Assembly (NCBI RefSeq): GCF_016801865.2
Contig: NC_068937.1
Location: forward strand, 133,436,455 to 133,500,454
Direction of reading: 5' to 3'
Length of the DNA: 64,000 nucleotides
Source: Culex pipiens pallens
Lineage: Eukaryota > Arthropoda > Insecta > Diptera > Culicidae
Shown: positions 38,188 through 47,631 of the stretch, in pieces
Layout: each line of letters opens with the position of its first letter
How positions within the stretch are numbered: position 1 is the stretch's first letter
Notes under the pieces: model-generated
Seen by the model: only the letters and a program-made list of their open reading frames with translations
Databases searched by the model: none
Told to the model about the DNA's origin: nothing
Translations under genes and position numbers: made by a program

Positions 38188-39834
38188 ATGGATCCGACCG
38201 AGTCGGAACACGAGGAATCTGATTTCGATTCAACCATTGATGGTGACGAGGACGTGGAAATGGAGGACTCTGTCTCGGGAGTTCCTTCAAACACCACCAA
38301 CAGGGACCACTTCCTGAAGGATAAGGATGCTGACGGTAAAGGGGGATCCACGGACGGGTCTAAGAGGAAGAAGCGAAAGCGTCCTAAATCAGATCCGAAT
38401 CCGGTTCCCCCTCAACCACCGATTCCTCCCTTGACTCCAGACCCGATTCCCCCCTTGACTCCAAACCCAATTCCTTCTCCCAATCCAGATCCAATTCCTC
38501 CTAAAACACCGGTGCCGAATCCAGATCCAAATCCCCCCCCGCCCCTGAATCCTCATTCCCAAAAACCGATTCCTCGTCCTCGTCAGTATCAAGAGGGATC
38601 GCAAACGGAATGGGTGGTCTTCTTCCGGCCCAAACAGAAGCCGTTAAACTTTGTACAGATCACCAAGGATTTGCAGAAGCACTATCCTGGGGTGGTCGAA
38701 TGTACCAAGCTGAACAAGAGCAAGCTCCGCGTGATCGTGAACTCCGCGGTGCAAGCTAATCAGATCGTTACTGATCTGCGGTTCAGCATTGAGTACCGTG
38801 TTTGGATTCCGGCCCACAAAGTCGAGATCGATGGCGTGGTGACCGATGACAGTCTGTCGCTTGTCGACCTCTCAAGGGCGGTGGGACGCTTCAAGAACCC
38901 TAAACTTCCAGCTGTGGAGGTACTCGAGTGCCGGCAACTGGGCAACGTCACCTCCGAGGGTGGCCAGAAGAAGTTCATTCCTTCTGCCTCGTTCCGGGTG
39001 ACTTTTGCAGGGTCAGCTCTGCCGGACTACATTGAGCTGTACAAGCTTCGGCTTCCAGTTCGATTGTACGTTCCGCGAGTGATGAGCTGCGAAAACTGCC
39101 AGCAGTTGGGACACACCAAGACCTACTGCAGCAACAAGAGCAAGTGCTCAAAGTGCGCCGGCCCCCACAAGGACGTGGATTGCCAAAAGCAGGCTGAAAA
39201 ATGCCTGCTTTGTGGCGGGGAACCGCACAAAACTCGGCAGTGCCCAAAGTACAAGGAGCGCGAGGACAAGATGAAGCGATCCTTGAGGGAACGCTCCAAG
39301 AAGTCCTTCGCGGAAATCCTTAGTCAGGTGACCCATCCCAATCGCTTCGCTCCTTTGGCGGACGAAGATTCGGGGGACGAAGATTCCGATGTGGAGGTCC
39401 TCTTCCAGAGAGACGAAGAAAGTGACTCTTCCGGGCCAAACCCGAAGCGCAACAAGGCTTCCAAGTCCAGGAAAGCCGCTGGCGGCAAGGGTAAGGAAAG
39501 TGACTCGTTGAACTTCGAGGAGGATTTTCCTTTCGGTCCGTCGGGTAAGCCCGCTCCGAAGCCGGCACCGAAGCCGGCACCGATTCCTCTCAAGCCGCTG
39601 AAGCCCGTTCCCAAGCTGCCAAAGATCCCCCTAAAAACGGTTCCTCAACCGAATCCGATCACCGATGCCTTCAAAGGAGTCCTTCCTTTTTCCACAATCG
39701 TGGAATGGCTGTGCTCTTTTGTGAGTGAACCGACGCGTTTAATCATAAAGCGGTTTGAGCCTCTCGCTAGACACATCGGGAAACAGCTTGCTAGCACGAC
39801 GCCCCTCTTGTCGTTCATTTCCTTTGATGGGTAA
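38188..39834 (+). CDS. Non-LTR ORF1, gag-like nucleic-acid-binding protein
   Basis: 548 residues. An acidic N-terminus (residues 1-30) is followed by a basic KRKKRKRPK segment, a strongly proline-rich tract (about 70-130) of repeating IPP-LTP-x-P and NPDP units, and a folded middle region. Three CCHC zinc knuckles follow near 305-355 (CENCQQLGH, then CSKCAGPH, then CLLCGGEPH). The tail is acidic, with further APKPAPKP proline repeats. This layout fits ORF1 proteins that coat the element RNA. The start is the first ATG after the 5' UTR in a reasonable context (ATCATGG). It overlaps ORF2 by eight bases. Confidence 0.9.
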   Translation: MDPTESEHEESDFDSTIDGDEDVEMEDSVSGVPSNTTNRDHFLKDKDADGKGGSTDGSKRKKRKRPKSDPNPVPPQPPIPPLTPDPIPPLTPNPIPSPNPDPIPPKTPVPNPDPNPPPPLNPHSQKPIPRPRQYQEGSQTEWVVFFRPKQKPLNFVQITKDLQKHYPGVVECTKLNKSKLRVIVNSAVQANQIVTDLRFSIEYRVWIPAHKVEIDGVVTDDSLSLVDLSRAVGRFKNPKLPAVEVLECRQLGNVTSEGGQKKFIPSASFRVTFAGSALPDYIELYKLRLPVRLYVPRVMSCENCQQLGHTKTYCSNKSKCSKCAGPHKDVDCQKQAEKCLLCGGEPHKTRQCPKYKEREDKMKRSLRERSKKSFAEILSQVTHPNRFAPLADEDSGDEDSDVEVLFQRDEESDSSGPNPKRNKASKSRKAAGGKGKESDSLNFEEDFPFGPSGKPAPKPAPKPAPIPLKPLKPVPKLPKIPLKTVPQPNPITDAFKGVLPFSTIVEWLCSFVSEPTRLIIKRFEPLARHIGKQLASTTPLLSFISFDG

Positions 39835-42800
39835 TACACCAAAAACGAAAAACGGCATCTCCTTTCTACAATGGAATTGTAGAAGTTTAACCCCCAAGTT
39901 AAACGATTTTCAACAATTCGCATTCGAACGAGACTGTGATGTGTTTGCGCTGAGCGAAACGTTTCTTATCGGAGATGAGACGCCAGCTTTCCGGGGGTAC
40001 AACATCATCACAGAGAGCAGGGCAGGACCAAACAGAGGTGGAGGCGTACTGATTGGGGTCAGGAAATGCCACACTTTTAGAAAGGTCACGCTCCCGAAGC
40101 TAGGAGGAATCGAAGCAGTCGCAGTACAGGCCAGGATCAGAGGACTGGACATTTGCATTGTGTCCGTCTATGTTCCCCCACAGGTGTCGTTAACTCGACA
40201 AAAGTTGTGGGGTATGCTTGAGCTGTTGCAGGCACCGCGACTAGTTCTGGGTGACTTTAATCTTCACAGCACCGAGTGGGGAAGTCACAAGACAGAACCT
40301 CAAGCATATCTGATTCATGAACTGTGCGACGACTTCCAGATGACCCTCCTAAACAGGGACAAGCAAGTTACGCGGATTGCAACACCACCAACGCCAACTA
40401 CGTCTGGTACGAAGGCGAGTGCCATCGACTTGTCGCTCTGTTCCAACAGTCTGGCAGTTCTTTGTGACTGGAACGTGCTTCAAGATCCTCGTGGCAGTGA
40501 TCATTTGCCGATCGCTATTCTGGTTAGCCATGGCCCACAGCAATCGACAACGGTGGAGATGCCTTACGATCTGACGCGAAATATCGACTGGAAACAGTAC
40601 GCGGAGGCAGTCTCCATTGGAGTTGAGTTGCGAGCAGGGTTGGCACCGCTAGAAGAATATGCGTTTCTGGCTAATTTGATCTATGACAGTGCGATACAAG
40701 CTCAGACGAAACCCGTCCCGGGACCATACATCCGAACGCGCCCTCCACTCCCCTGGTGGGACAAGGAGTGTACGGATCTCTCGGCGGCCAGGTCTGTAGC
40801 TTATGTGGACTTCTGCAAGTGTGGAATCCGAGCGAACTTCCAAAAGTACAGAGCTCTTGATCGCAGGTACAGTAATACTCTGAAGCGGAAGAAGCGAATG
40901 TACTGGCGGGAGTTCGTTGAAGGACTACCAGCAGATACGTCCATGAGCACTCTGTGGCGCGTTGCGAGGGCCATGCGTAGAGGTTCCGTTCCGAACGAGA
41001 GTGTGGAAAAATCGGACAAGTGGATATTGGATTTCGCCAAGAAGGTGTGCCCGGACTCGGTGCCGACACAACCATCATTCGACGTTGTTGATGGGAGCGA
41101 TGCTAATCCTCCCTTCTCGATGGTAGAGCTCTCCATAGCACTATTGACGGGCAACAATACTGCTCCTGGTCCGGACAAGATCAAGTTCAGCTTGCTGAAG
41201 AATCTTCCGGACGTCGCCAAGCAGCGTCTGTTGAATCTGTTCAACACGTTCGTGGAGCAGAACGTAATTCCACACGAATGGCGACAGGTCCGGGTGGTTG
41301 CCATTCAAAAGCCCGGTAAACCGGCATCCGACCACAACTCGTATCGTCCAATCAGCTTGCTGTCGTGTCTACGCAAGTTGCTGGAGAAGATGATCCTCGA
41401 CCGCCTCGAACCATGGATGGAACGAGAGCACTTGCTGTCAGACACGCAGTATGGCTTCCGGAGAGGCAAGGGAACAAGCGACTGTCTAGCCTTGCTGACC
41501 ACAGGGATCGACATAGCCCGTGGTAAGAAACAGCAAATGGCTTCTGTCTTCCTAGACATCAAGGGTGCATTTGATTCAGTCTCCATCGAGGTGTTGGGTG
41601 TAAAGCTTCGGCGGAGCGGTCTCAATCCGACGATGTGCAACTTCCTCATCAACCTGTTGTCAGAAAAACACATGCACTTTGTGCAAGGTGATCTGGCAAT
41701 CACCCGGATAAGTTACATGGGTTTGGCACAAGGCTCACGCCTTAGTCCATCCATGTATAACTTCTACGTCAGCGACATCGATGATTGCTTGACCGGAGAC
41801 TGCACCCTTATACAGTACGCAGATGACGCAGTGGTTTCAATCGCTGCCAAGAAGGAAGTCGATCTGCTAGAACCCTTGCAAGATACCCTGAACAACTTGG
41901 CCCATTGGGCAGTTGGAAAGGGTATTGAATTCTCTCCGGAGAAGACGGAACTAGTCGTTTTTACGGGGAAGCATGAACCGGCACAGCTCAATCTTTCTCT
42001 CTCGGGAAAGACTATCGAGCAGTCGGACCACTTCATGTACATGGGTACCATCTTCGATCAAAAGGGAACATGGGGGAAGCACATCAACTACCTGAAGCAA
42101 AAGTGCCTGCAAAGAACTAATTTTCTGCGCAGCGTCTCTGGCAACCGGTGGGGTGCTCATCCTTCTGACCTGCTTCGACTGTACAAGACAACGATACTCT
42201 CGGTGCTGGAATATGGAAGTTTCTGCTTCCAATCAGCTGCGAAATCACGCTTGTTGGTTCTCCAGCGGATACAGTACCGATGTCTTCGCATTGTCTTGGG
42301 ATGCATGCACTCAACTCACAACATGACCCTCGAGGTCTTGGCGGGAGTGTTGCCTCTGCGAACTCGTTACTACGAACTGTCTTACCGGTTCCTGATCCGG
42401 TGTGATTACAGGAATAAACTGGTAATTGACAACTTTGAAACGTTGCTGAACCTTCACGTTGAGTCTCGGCGCATGCTTCTATATTATGACTTTATGTCAT
42501 CGTGGGAGTGGAGCCCGAGCACTACGGTACAGCGCACGCCTCCGTTAACCAGCAGCACCCTGATTGGCTTCGACACGTCCATGAAAGCCGATACTCGCGG
42601 TATCCCAAACCATCTTCTGCGGGGAGTTGTACCGTCGATCTTCGCATCAAAGTACAACCATGTTCCTCCAAACAACAGATTCTTCACCGATGGCTCCAAG
42701 CTCGACGGCTGTACGGGCTTCGGTGTTTATCATGAATCTTATCAGCTGTTCTTTAAGTTGAAGGATCCGAGTTCGGTTTACGTCGCCGAGTTAGCCGCGG

Positions 42801-43528
42801 TTTACTGCGCACTGCGAATCATCGAGACCATGCCACCTGACCACTACTTCATCTTCACCGATAGCTTTAGCTCTGTTGAGGCTATCCGGTCTCTGAAGCC
42901 GACCAGGGAGTCTACGTTTTTCCTCACGGAAATACGCAAGACTTTAAACAACCTGGCGGCTCAGTCCTTCAGCATCACGGTGGTATGGGTCCGCGCTCAT
43001 TGCTCGATTCCGGGTAATGAGAAAGCGGACTTGCTCGCCAAGAAGGGTGCTGAGAGTGGAGACATTTTTGAAAGGCCAATTAGCCTACAAGAATGCTACG
43101 GTTTTCCGAGGCAGCGTGCGCTTCTGGATTGGCAAAATCAATGGGACGACGACACCAAGGGACGTTGGATGTATTCCATACGACCTAAGGTGCAAAGAAA
43201 AGCCTGGTTCAAGGGAATGGACTTGACGCGTGGATTCATCAGAACGATGTCCCGCCTTATGTCGAACCATTACTCGTCCAAGGCTCATCTGTACCGTATC
43301 AACATGAGTGATACGAACCTTTGCGACTGTGGGCAGGGTTATCAGGACATCGACCATCTCGTATGGGCGTGTCCAGATCACCAGGCTCACAGAATTAAGT
43401 TGAAAGATACCCTCAGGGCCCGAGGAAGACCACCAGAAATCCCGATGCGATACGCGCTATCTCAACTAGACCTTGATGTTCTCTATCCTATCTATCAGTT
43501 CCTCTCAGATTCCAAAATATCTATTTAG
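39827..43528 (+). CDS. Non-LTR ORF2, endonuclease / reverse transcriptase / RNase H
   Basis: 1233 residues from the ATG at 39827, which shares ATGGGTAA with the ORF1 stop, an arrangement suggesting translation reinitiation. An earlier in-frame ATG at 39755 would add 24 residues. Domains in order: AP-type endonuclease from residue 12 (QWNCRSL, SETFL, LGDFN near 143, SDHLPIA), reverse transcriptase (FLDIKGAFDSV, QGSRLSPSMYNF, YADD at 664-667), RNase H (TDGS with Asp955, VAELAAVYCAL, FTDSFSSVEA, HCSIPGNEKAD), and a C-terminal CDCGQG...DHLVWAC Cys/His motif. All expected catalytic residues I can check are present. It would nick target DNA and copy the element RNA in place. Confidence 0.95.
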   Translation: MGNTPKTKNGISFLQWNCRSLTPKLNDFQQFAFERDCDVFALSETFLIGDETPAFRGYNIITESRAGPNRGGGVLIGVRKCHTFRKVTLPKLGGIEAVAVQARIRGLDICIVSVYVPPQVSLTRQKLWGMLELLQAPRLVLGDFNLHSTEWGSHKTEPQAYLIHELCDDFQMTLLNRDKQVTRIATPPTPTTSGTKASAIDLSLCSNSLAVLCDWNVLQDPRGSDHLPIAILVSHGPQQSTTVEMPYDLTRNIDWKQYAEAVSIGVELRAGLAPLEEYAFLANLIYDSAIQAQTKPVPGPYIRTRPPLPWWDKECTDLSAARSVAYVDFCKCGIRANFQKYRALDRRYSNTLKRKKRMYWREFVEGLPADTSMSTLWRVARAMRRGSVPNESVEKSDKWILDFAKKVCPDSVPTQPSFDVVDGSDANPPFSMVELSIALLTGNNTAPGPDKIKFSLLKNLPDVAKQRLLNLFNTFVEQNVIPHEWRQVRVVAIQKPGKPASDHNSYRPISLLSCLRKLLEKMILDRLEPWMEREHLLSDTQYGFRRGKGTSDCLALLTTGIDIARGKKQQMASVFLDIKGAFDSVSIEVLGVKLRRSGLNPTMCNFLINLLSEKHMHFVQGDLAITRISYMGLAQGSRLSPSMYNFYVSDIDDCLTGDCTLIQYADDAVVSIAAKKEVDLLEPLQDTLNNLAHWAVGKGIEFSPEKTELVVFTGKHEPAQLNLSLSGKTIEQSDHFMYMGTIFDQKGTWGKHINYLKQKCLQRTNFLRSVSGNRWGAHPSDLLRLYKTTILSVLEYGSFCFQSAAKSRLLVLQRIQYRCLRIVLGCMHSTHNMTLEVLAGVLPLRTRYYELSYRFLIRCDYRNKLVIDNFETLLNLHVESRRMLLYYDFMSSWEWSPSTTVQRTPPLTSSTLIGFDTSMKADTRGIPNHLLRGVVPSIFASKYNHVPPNNRFFTDGSKLDGCTGFGVYHESYQLFFKLKDPSSVYVAELAAVYCALRIIETMPPDHYFIFTDSFSSVEAIRSLKPTRESTFFLTEIRKTLNNLAAQSFSITVVWVRAHCSIPGNEKADLLAKKGAESGDIFERPISLQECYGFPRQRALLDWQNQWDDDTKGRWMYSIRPKVQRKAWFKGMDLTRGFIRTMSRLMSNHYSSKAHLYRINMSDTNLCDCGQGYQDIDHLVWACPDHQAHRIKLKDTLRARGRPPEIPMRYALSQLDLDVLYPIYQFLSDSKISI

Positions 43529-44120
43529 TTTTCTTCCAGTTAGTTTCCCTTCAGTTAGTTTTCCTCTAGTTAGTATAACTCGCCTTCACACAAAGCCGTC
43601 GTTTCTGGTTGCACCGGAAGCAAAGCAAGATCGCCCCAGCAGCTGGACACCGAGTTGCGGCTGAGGACAAAACGCAAAGGCCAGCAGAGCCAACCAAGAC
43701 CCCTACACAATCCCCCTTCCTTTCCCACGCCTTGTCTTTAACATCAATCCCTTCCCTACTAACCCCGAGTAGGCCGCGGGTAATCGGCTCCCCTCCCACT
43801 AACATTTACACACAAGATCCTCTGTAATTATTAAGTCAAATGTAATTACAAAAGCCGACTCGGTCCTAACCAGGTCCCAGTACCGAAAAGGACCTAATAA
43901 AAATAATTTTATGAAAAAAAAAAAAAAAAAAAAAACCGCGGTGGATTTTCTTGAAATAATTCGAACTGTCAAAAATCCACCAAAGCATCTACCACATTGA
44001 TCGCACAAAAATCTGTGGTAGAAAAGTATCCACCGGTAGATGCTTTGGTGGATTTTTTACAGTTCGAATTATTTCAAGAAAATCCACCGTGGTTAACCAA
44101 ATCAAATTAACAAAAGCCCT

Positions 44121-44296
44121 CTTCTTTTCAATCGCGCGTTACGTTGGTGTTGGCGATCGCGTAATGTTGTTGATGTTATTATTTTGTTATTGTTTAGGCG
44201 GTGTGCTACGGAAAAAGCAAGTGACGATAACATTCTCTCTATCTCTGTCTCTCCTCCCCTTCCTGTGTCGATGCCAAGTCCTATCCAGTGGCGTTT
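44121..44296. other. Short spacer, no gene seen
   Basis: Lies between the foldback MITE and the 3' end of the secreted-precursor gene. Contains a (CT)n-like stretch near 44235-44260. No AATAAA hexamer for the minus-strand gene is evident here. Confidence 0.4.
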
Positions 44297-46161
44297 TTAG
44301 TGTTTTCTCGGTCCAAGGGTGGTGGTGGTCGTGGTAGGTTCGGTTGTGCTTAGGCCGCCGGACGGTTGATTCCCGGGGGTCGGTAGTTGGTGTTGAACAC
44401 CCGTCTAAATGGAAGAAACAAAAAGAAAGGAACATTTAGAACCAAAAGGTCCTCACTCTTCGGAACGGGAGGATTATCACAGACACTCGGTTGGCCGCCG
44501 GAATGGCCCAGCTCAGGATGGCGCCCGGGCTTCGTTTGGTGGAGACGCGCGGGAAGTACATTCGGCCGGCGACATCCTTGCCCTGGAGCAACGGGTCGTC
44601 TAAGAGCAGCGCTTCCGGAGCGTCCTTGTTGAGCATCATGTCTGGAGAGGTAGGGAAGAGAATCGTTTTGAATACTGTTTTGAGGGGATTTGGGTTGATA
44701 ATACGTACTTTTGTACCGGTTAACGGTTCGCTTTCCGTACCCGGTCATGCTCACATCCGAGAAGGAATCTAGCGGAGTTCGGTAGAAAACTGAAATGGTG
44801 CAATAAATCATTTTTTAAAGTGGAAACAAGTTCCGGAGCGTTTGGTAAGGTATGTCCACGCCTCCTTTCTCCCTTGTAGAATCTGTCCTTTTCGGTTTAC
44901 TTAATCAAAATTTCACTAAAGTACTTTTTAATTGCAAATTCGATTTTACATCGAAAAATTAAATTGAAAAAAATTGTACGACCAATATTCCGATTTTTTG
45001 AAAAAGACAGTATTGATTCAAAAATTAATAACTCGGTCAAAGATTTTTGCCCGTTCTGGAAATTTCTGAATGCAAATCCAGTTTTAGTGACAAAAAGTGA
45101 AATTAAAAATCACCAAAACTTTTTTTTACCGTGTATCATATTTTTCCAGTGTAGTCCTTATCCATACCTACAACTTTGCCGAAGACACCAAATCGATCAA
45201 AAAATTCCTTCAAAAGATACAGATTTTTGAATTTTCATATATCATTTTTGTATGGGCAGCTGCCAAATTTGTATGGAAAATTATATGGACAAACTAATGA
45301 TGCAAAATGGCTTCTTTGGGCATACCGAAGGCACCAAAAAAGTTTAAGCCGGATTGAAAAATGCAAAAATGCAATGTCCTAATTAAAATTTCCGGTTTGA
45401 ACACCTCCTTGCCCTGATAAAAAGTCTGACTAACAGGATATCGTTGCCAAACAAAACTCCAATCACAATTAAAAAAAAATCGAGTGACCGAAATCTCAGA
45501 TAATTGCTCATATGTTTCTTTTAAAAATAAATAAGCTAAATAATTCCAAAACCAAGTTGTTTGTTTGTGTTTGTGTTGACAACCTGTCATCCCAACAGAC
45601 TGAAGGAGCTATCAGACTATGGCAAACAAACAAACAAACAAACTCGCAAACAAACAAACCTTTTGACAGTTTAGCAGGTTGCCTGCTCTGTTTGTTTGCC
45701 TGTACTTGTTTGCAGAAACGTCAGTCCGAATAGCTCCTTGACTATACCTAAAATTTGACCCGATTTTGAGCCAACAAAGGACTAACAAACAAACTGGGAG
45801 CTTGTTTGAAACTGACAGCTGTTTGTTTGAAACTGACAGCTGTTTGTTGGCACTCAGTCCGCTTAAGCAAACTATATTTTTTTTGAGTAAATTTCTTTAG
45901 TTTTTAATTAAATTAAGATTCTCATACCTAGTTTTGGCTCATCGAAATCTTCCGCACTGAGCATTGCCGCGTAGTCATCTTCGTCGTTTTTTACTCGAAG
46001 CATATCTGCGAATGTAATTAGCACAAATTTCACTAAAAAAATAGTTTCACTTTTACTAAAACCGCACCTTTGTAAATATTAATCCCATCGGGAGCTCCCA
46101 GCACCAGCACCACCAGCTGGAGCAACGCGGCTCCAATCCAAAAGTACTTCCCAGCAGCCAT
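44297..46161 (-). CDS. Small secreted protein, possible neuropeptide precursor
   Basis: Exons 46161-46068, 46005-45928, 44789-44709 and 44641-44457 join in consistent phase. A 52-nt intron (44456-44405) then leads to a last exon ending at 44297, giving 181 residues. If that intron is retained the frame stops at 44436, giving 152. The N-terminus MAAGKYFWIGAALLQLVVLV is a signal peptide, probably cleaved after LGA. The body is acidic (KNDEDDYAAM) and contains a GYGKR site near residue 77, which would expose an amidated ...SMTGY peptide, and a further KR in VSTKR. No cysteines are seen. I do not recognise the family, so the neuropeptide idea is inference from signal peptide plus processing sites. 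The third intron is short; the second (1.1 kb) holds repeats. A strong TATA/Inr lies upstream. Confidence 0.55.
44910..45375 (+). repeat. Dispersed repeat, copy 1 (partner 59745-60252)
   Basis: Shares CTACAACTTTGCCGAAGAC, CATTTTTGTATGG and CAAAATGGCTTCTTTGG with 59745-60252, and the matching continues upstream through GCAAATT-GATTTTACAT. Lies in intron 2 of the secreted-precursor gene. Confidence 0.75.
45598..45743. mobile_element. Small inverted-repeat element rich in CAAA units
   Basis: ACTGAAGGAGCTAT at the left and ATAGCTCCTTGACT at the right are inverted ends of a roughly 146-bp element with an interior of (AAAC)n / (GTTT)n units. A 22-bp tandem duplication (TTTGAAACTGACAGCTG) follows at about 45805-45843. 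In the second intron of the secreted-precursor gene. Confidence 0.6.
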
Positions 46162-46242
46162 TTCCGGCGGCTCAACAATCCAAACAATGATTCCCTAATC
46201 CAGACGCGAAAACCTTGACGCTTCACACAAACGGCTGCACTG

Positions 46243-46282
46243 CACTGACCTGTGATTCTGCCGGGGAGTTTCCTTTTAAATA
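46243..46282 (-). promoter_or_regulatory. TATA box plus TCAGTG initiator for the secreted-precursor gene
   Basis: On the minus strand TATTTAAAA (46282-46274) is followed, 34 bases from its first base, by TCAGTG (46248-46243), the arthropod initiator consensus. Spacing is ideal, and transcription would start about 85 nt upstream of the ATG at 46161. This supports both the gene and its first exon. Confidence 0.75.
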
Positions 46283-47028
46283 GGGGAAGACCTGTTACGT
46301 ATTGTCCTCCTCGGCGGCATTGTCTATCCGCCGATGGGCGCCCACGACAAGCCGTTGCGCGCGTGTGACCTCGTGAATCTTCTGCAACTGACAGTGAGTC
46401 TTATTGCATTTCCTTTTTTTTTTAAATGTAGCATATTTCCCTGCGTCACAAACAGTCGTGGATATTTTGTAATTAGTTGGGGGGAGAAGCTGAGGAATGA
46501 GATTTAAAAATTGTGGGGAAAATTTTGCACTAAATGGCTGTTGAAGAAAAAAATCTTAAATTGAAACGTTGTTCTACGTTATTTCTGAATATTTTTCAAT
46601 AATTTTGTTTATTATTTATATTTTATTTTTGCTTAAAAAATTGCTACTTAAAAAAGGCACAGCTTCAGATAGAAACAAGTAATTTAGTTTCGAAAAAAAA
46701 AAATCAAAAACATTAAAAAGTTTGACAGATGGAGTGGCGTGGGACTACGGTTAGCTTCTTTTGCCTCGAAAGAATTTATTAAATTGCATTTTTTATTTGA
46801 AAAATAAAGTTGTTGAAACAATGCTTTGAAGAAAGAGCAAGTTTCAATTTACCCGCAAGTTCAAAAATAGAATTCTTCCCCGGAGACAAATGTCATGACG
46901 TCCTTGTTTGCTTCTTGACAACAAAGATGTCACCAATGACATTTACCAGCCATGTTGACGTCACGACCTCGCAAGGACTTTGTTCGGAAACAATGAAAGC
47001 CAGCCTGCTTTGATAAACGTTTGTTTTC
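46283..47028. other. Intergenic, no gene seen
   Basis: Upstream sequence of the secreted-precursor gene and downstream sequence of the cuticular gene. 46875-46975 contains TGACGTC and TGTCA motifs in both orientations (CRE-like), which might be regulatory. No supported exon. Confidence 0.4.
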
Positions 47029-47034
47029 TTTATT
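47029..47034 (-). terminator. AATAAA poly(A) signal, cuticular gene
   Basis: Minus-strand AATAAA about 600 nt after the stop of the CPAP1-type gene, the nearest canonical hexamer I find in that direction. Confidence 0.4.
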
Positions 47035-47631
47035 ATTTCCTCTTATGTCATACATTTCGCTTTCAATAAAACATATTTACAACTGATTTAGACAGACAGA
47101 AACAAAAGAAGATTTCACTTTCCTTACATCGTTTTAACCTCAACATCTCGTCTTGAAAGAGTGTGTTTTTTTAGTCTACACTAAAGGAATGATGATTTCT
47201 CTAAACAAAATAATTTAATCTAACACTTTTTTTATCAATCGAAATAAATGATTCACGACGGGTGACACCGTCCTGGGAATGAAAATAGGGTTACACTCAA
47301 GAATACTGGCTTTGTTATATCGATGTCGCAAAACAGTTCCAAAAAACCAACAACATTTTTGACCGCGTCGTTAGTTTACAGTGACAATCACAATAATGGC
47401 AGTAGTTTTGGTTCGCGCATCTTCGCTCTCTCTCTCTCACGCCCCACTCCTCCTCCTCCGACGTTCGGATTCTTAAGGAAAATCGCGCTCGCTCCGCTAG
47501 GTGAATTAATTTAAATTAATTTAAAATCTATACACAACTGGCAGCCGCCCCACAACATGGCGTCCCGTTTTGACAGTTTGCGCCAACTGTCAAACGTTTG
47601 AGGTTATGCCCGCCTGCTAAGCACTACCGAC

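Larger units (their letters stand above)
37587..43935 (+). mobile_element. Full-length non-LTR retrotransposon (RNase-H-bearing, I/LOA-like)
   Basis: 6.35 kb with a 0.6-kb 5' UTR, two open frames, a 3' UTR with AATAAA (43896-43901) and a 22-A tail. Flanked by a short duplication of CCGCGGTGGAT (37576-37586 and 43936-43946), created in the arm of a foldback MITE. The order gag-like zinc-knuckle protein, then endonuclease, reverse transcriptase, RNase H and a C-terminal Cys/His motif is that of the I/LOA group. Both ORFs are uninterrupted, so the copy is young and potentially mobile. Clade assignment is inference. Confidence 0.92.
37548..44120. mobile_element. Foldback MITE split by a non-LTR retrotransposon
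   Basis: Left part 37548-37586, right part 43947-44120. The left end AGGGCTTTTGTTAA and the inverted right end match, and after removal of the inserted element the inverted arms continue through GATTTGGTTAACC, GGTGGATTTTCTTGAAAT and ATCCACCAAAGCATCTACC, so nearly all of the 213-bp element folds on itself. Its own target duplication is not clear. It lies about 180 bp downstream of the PIGS stop. Confidence 0.85.
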
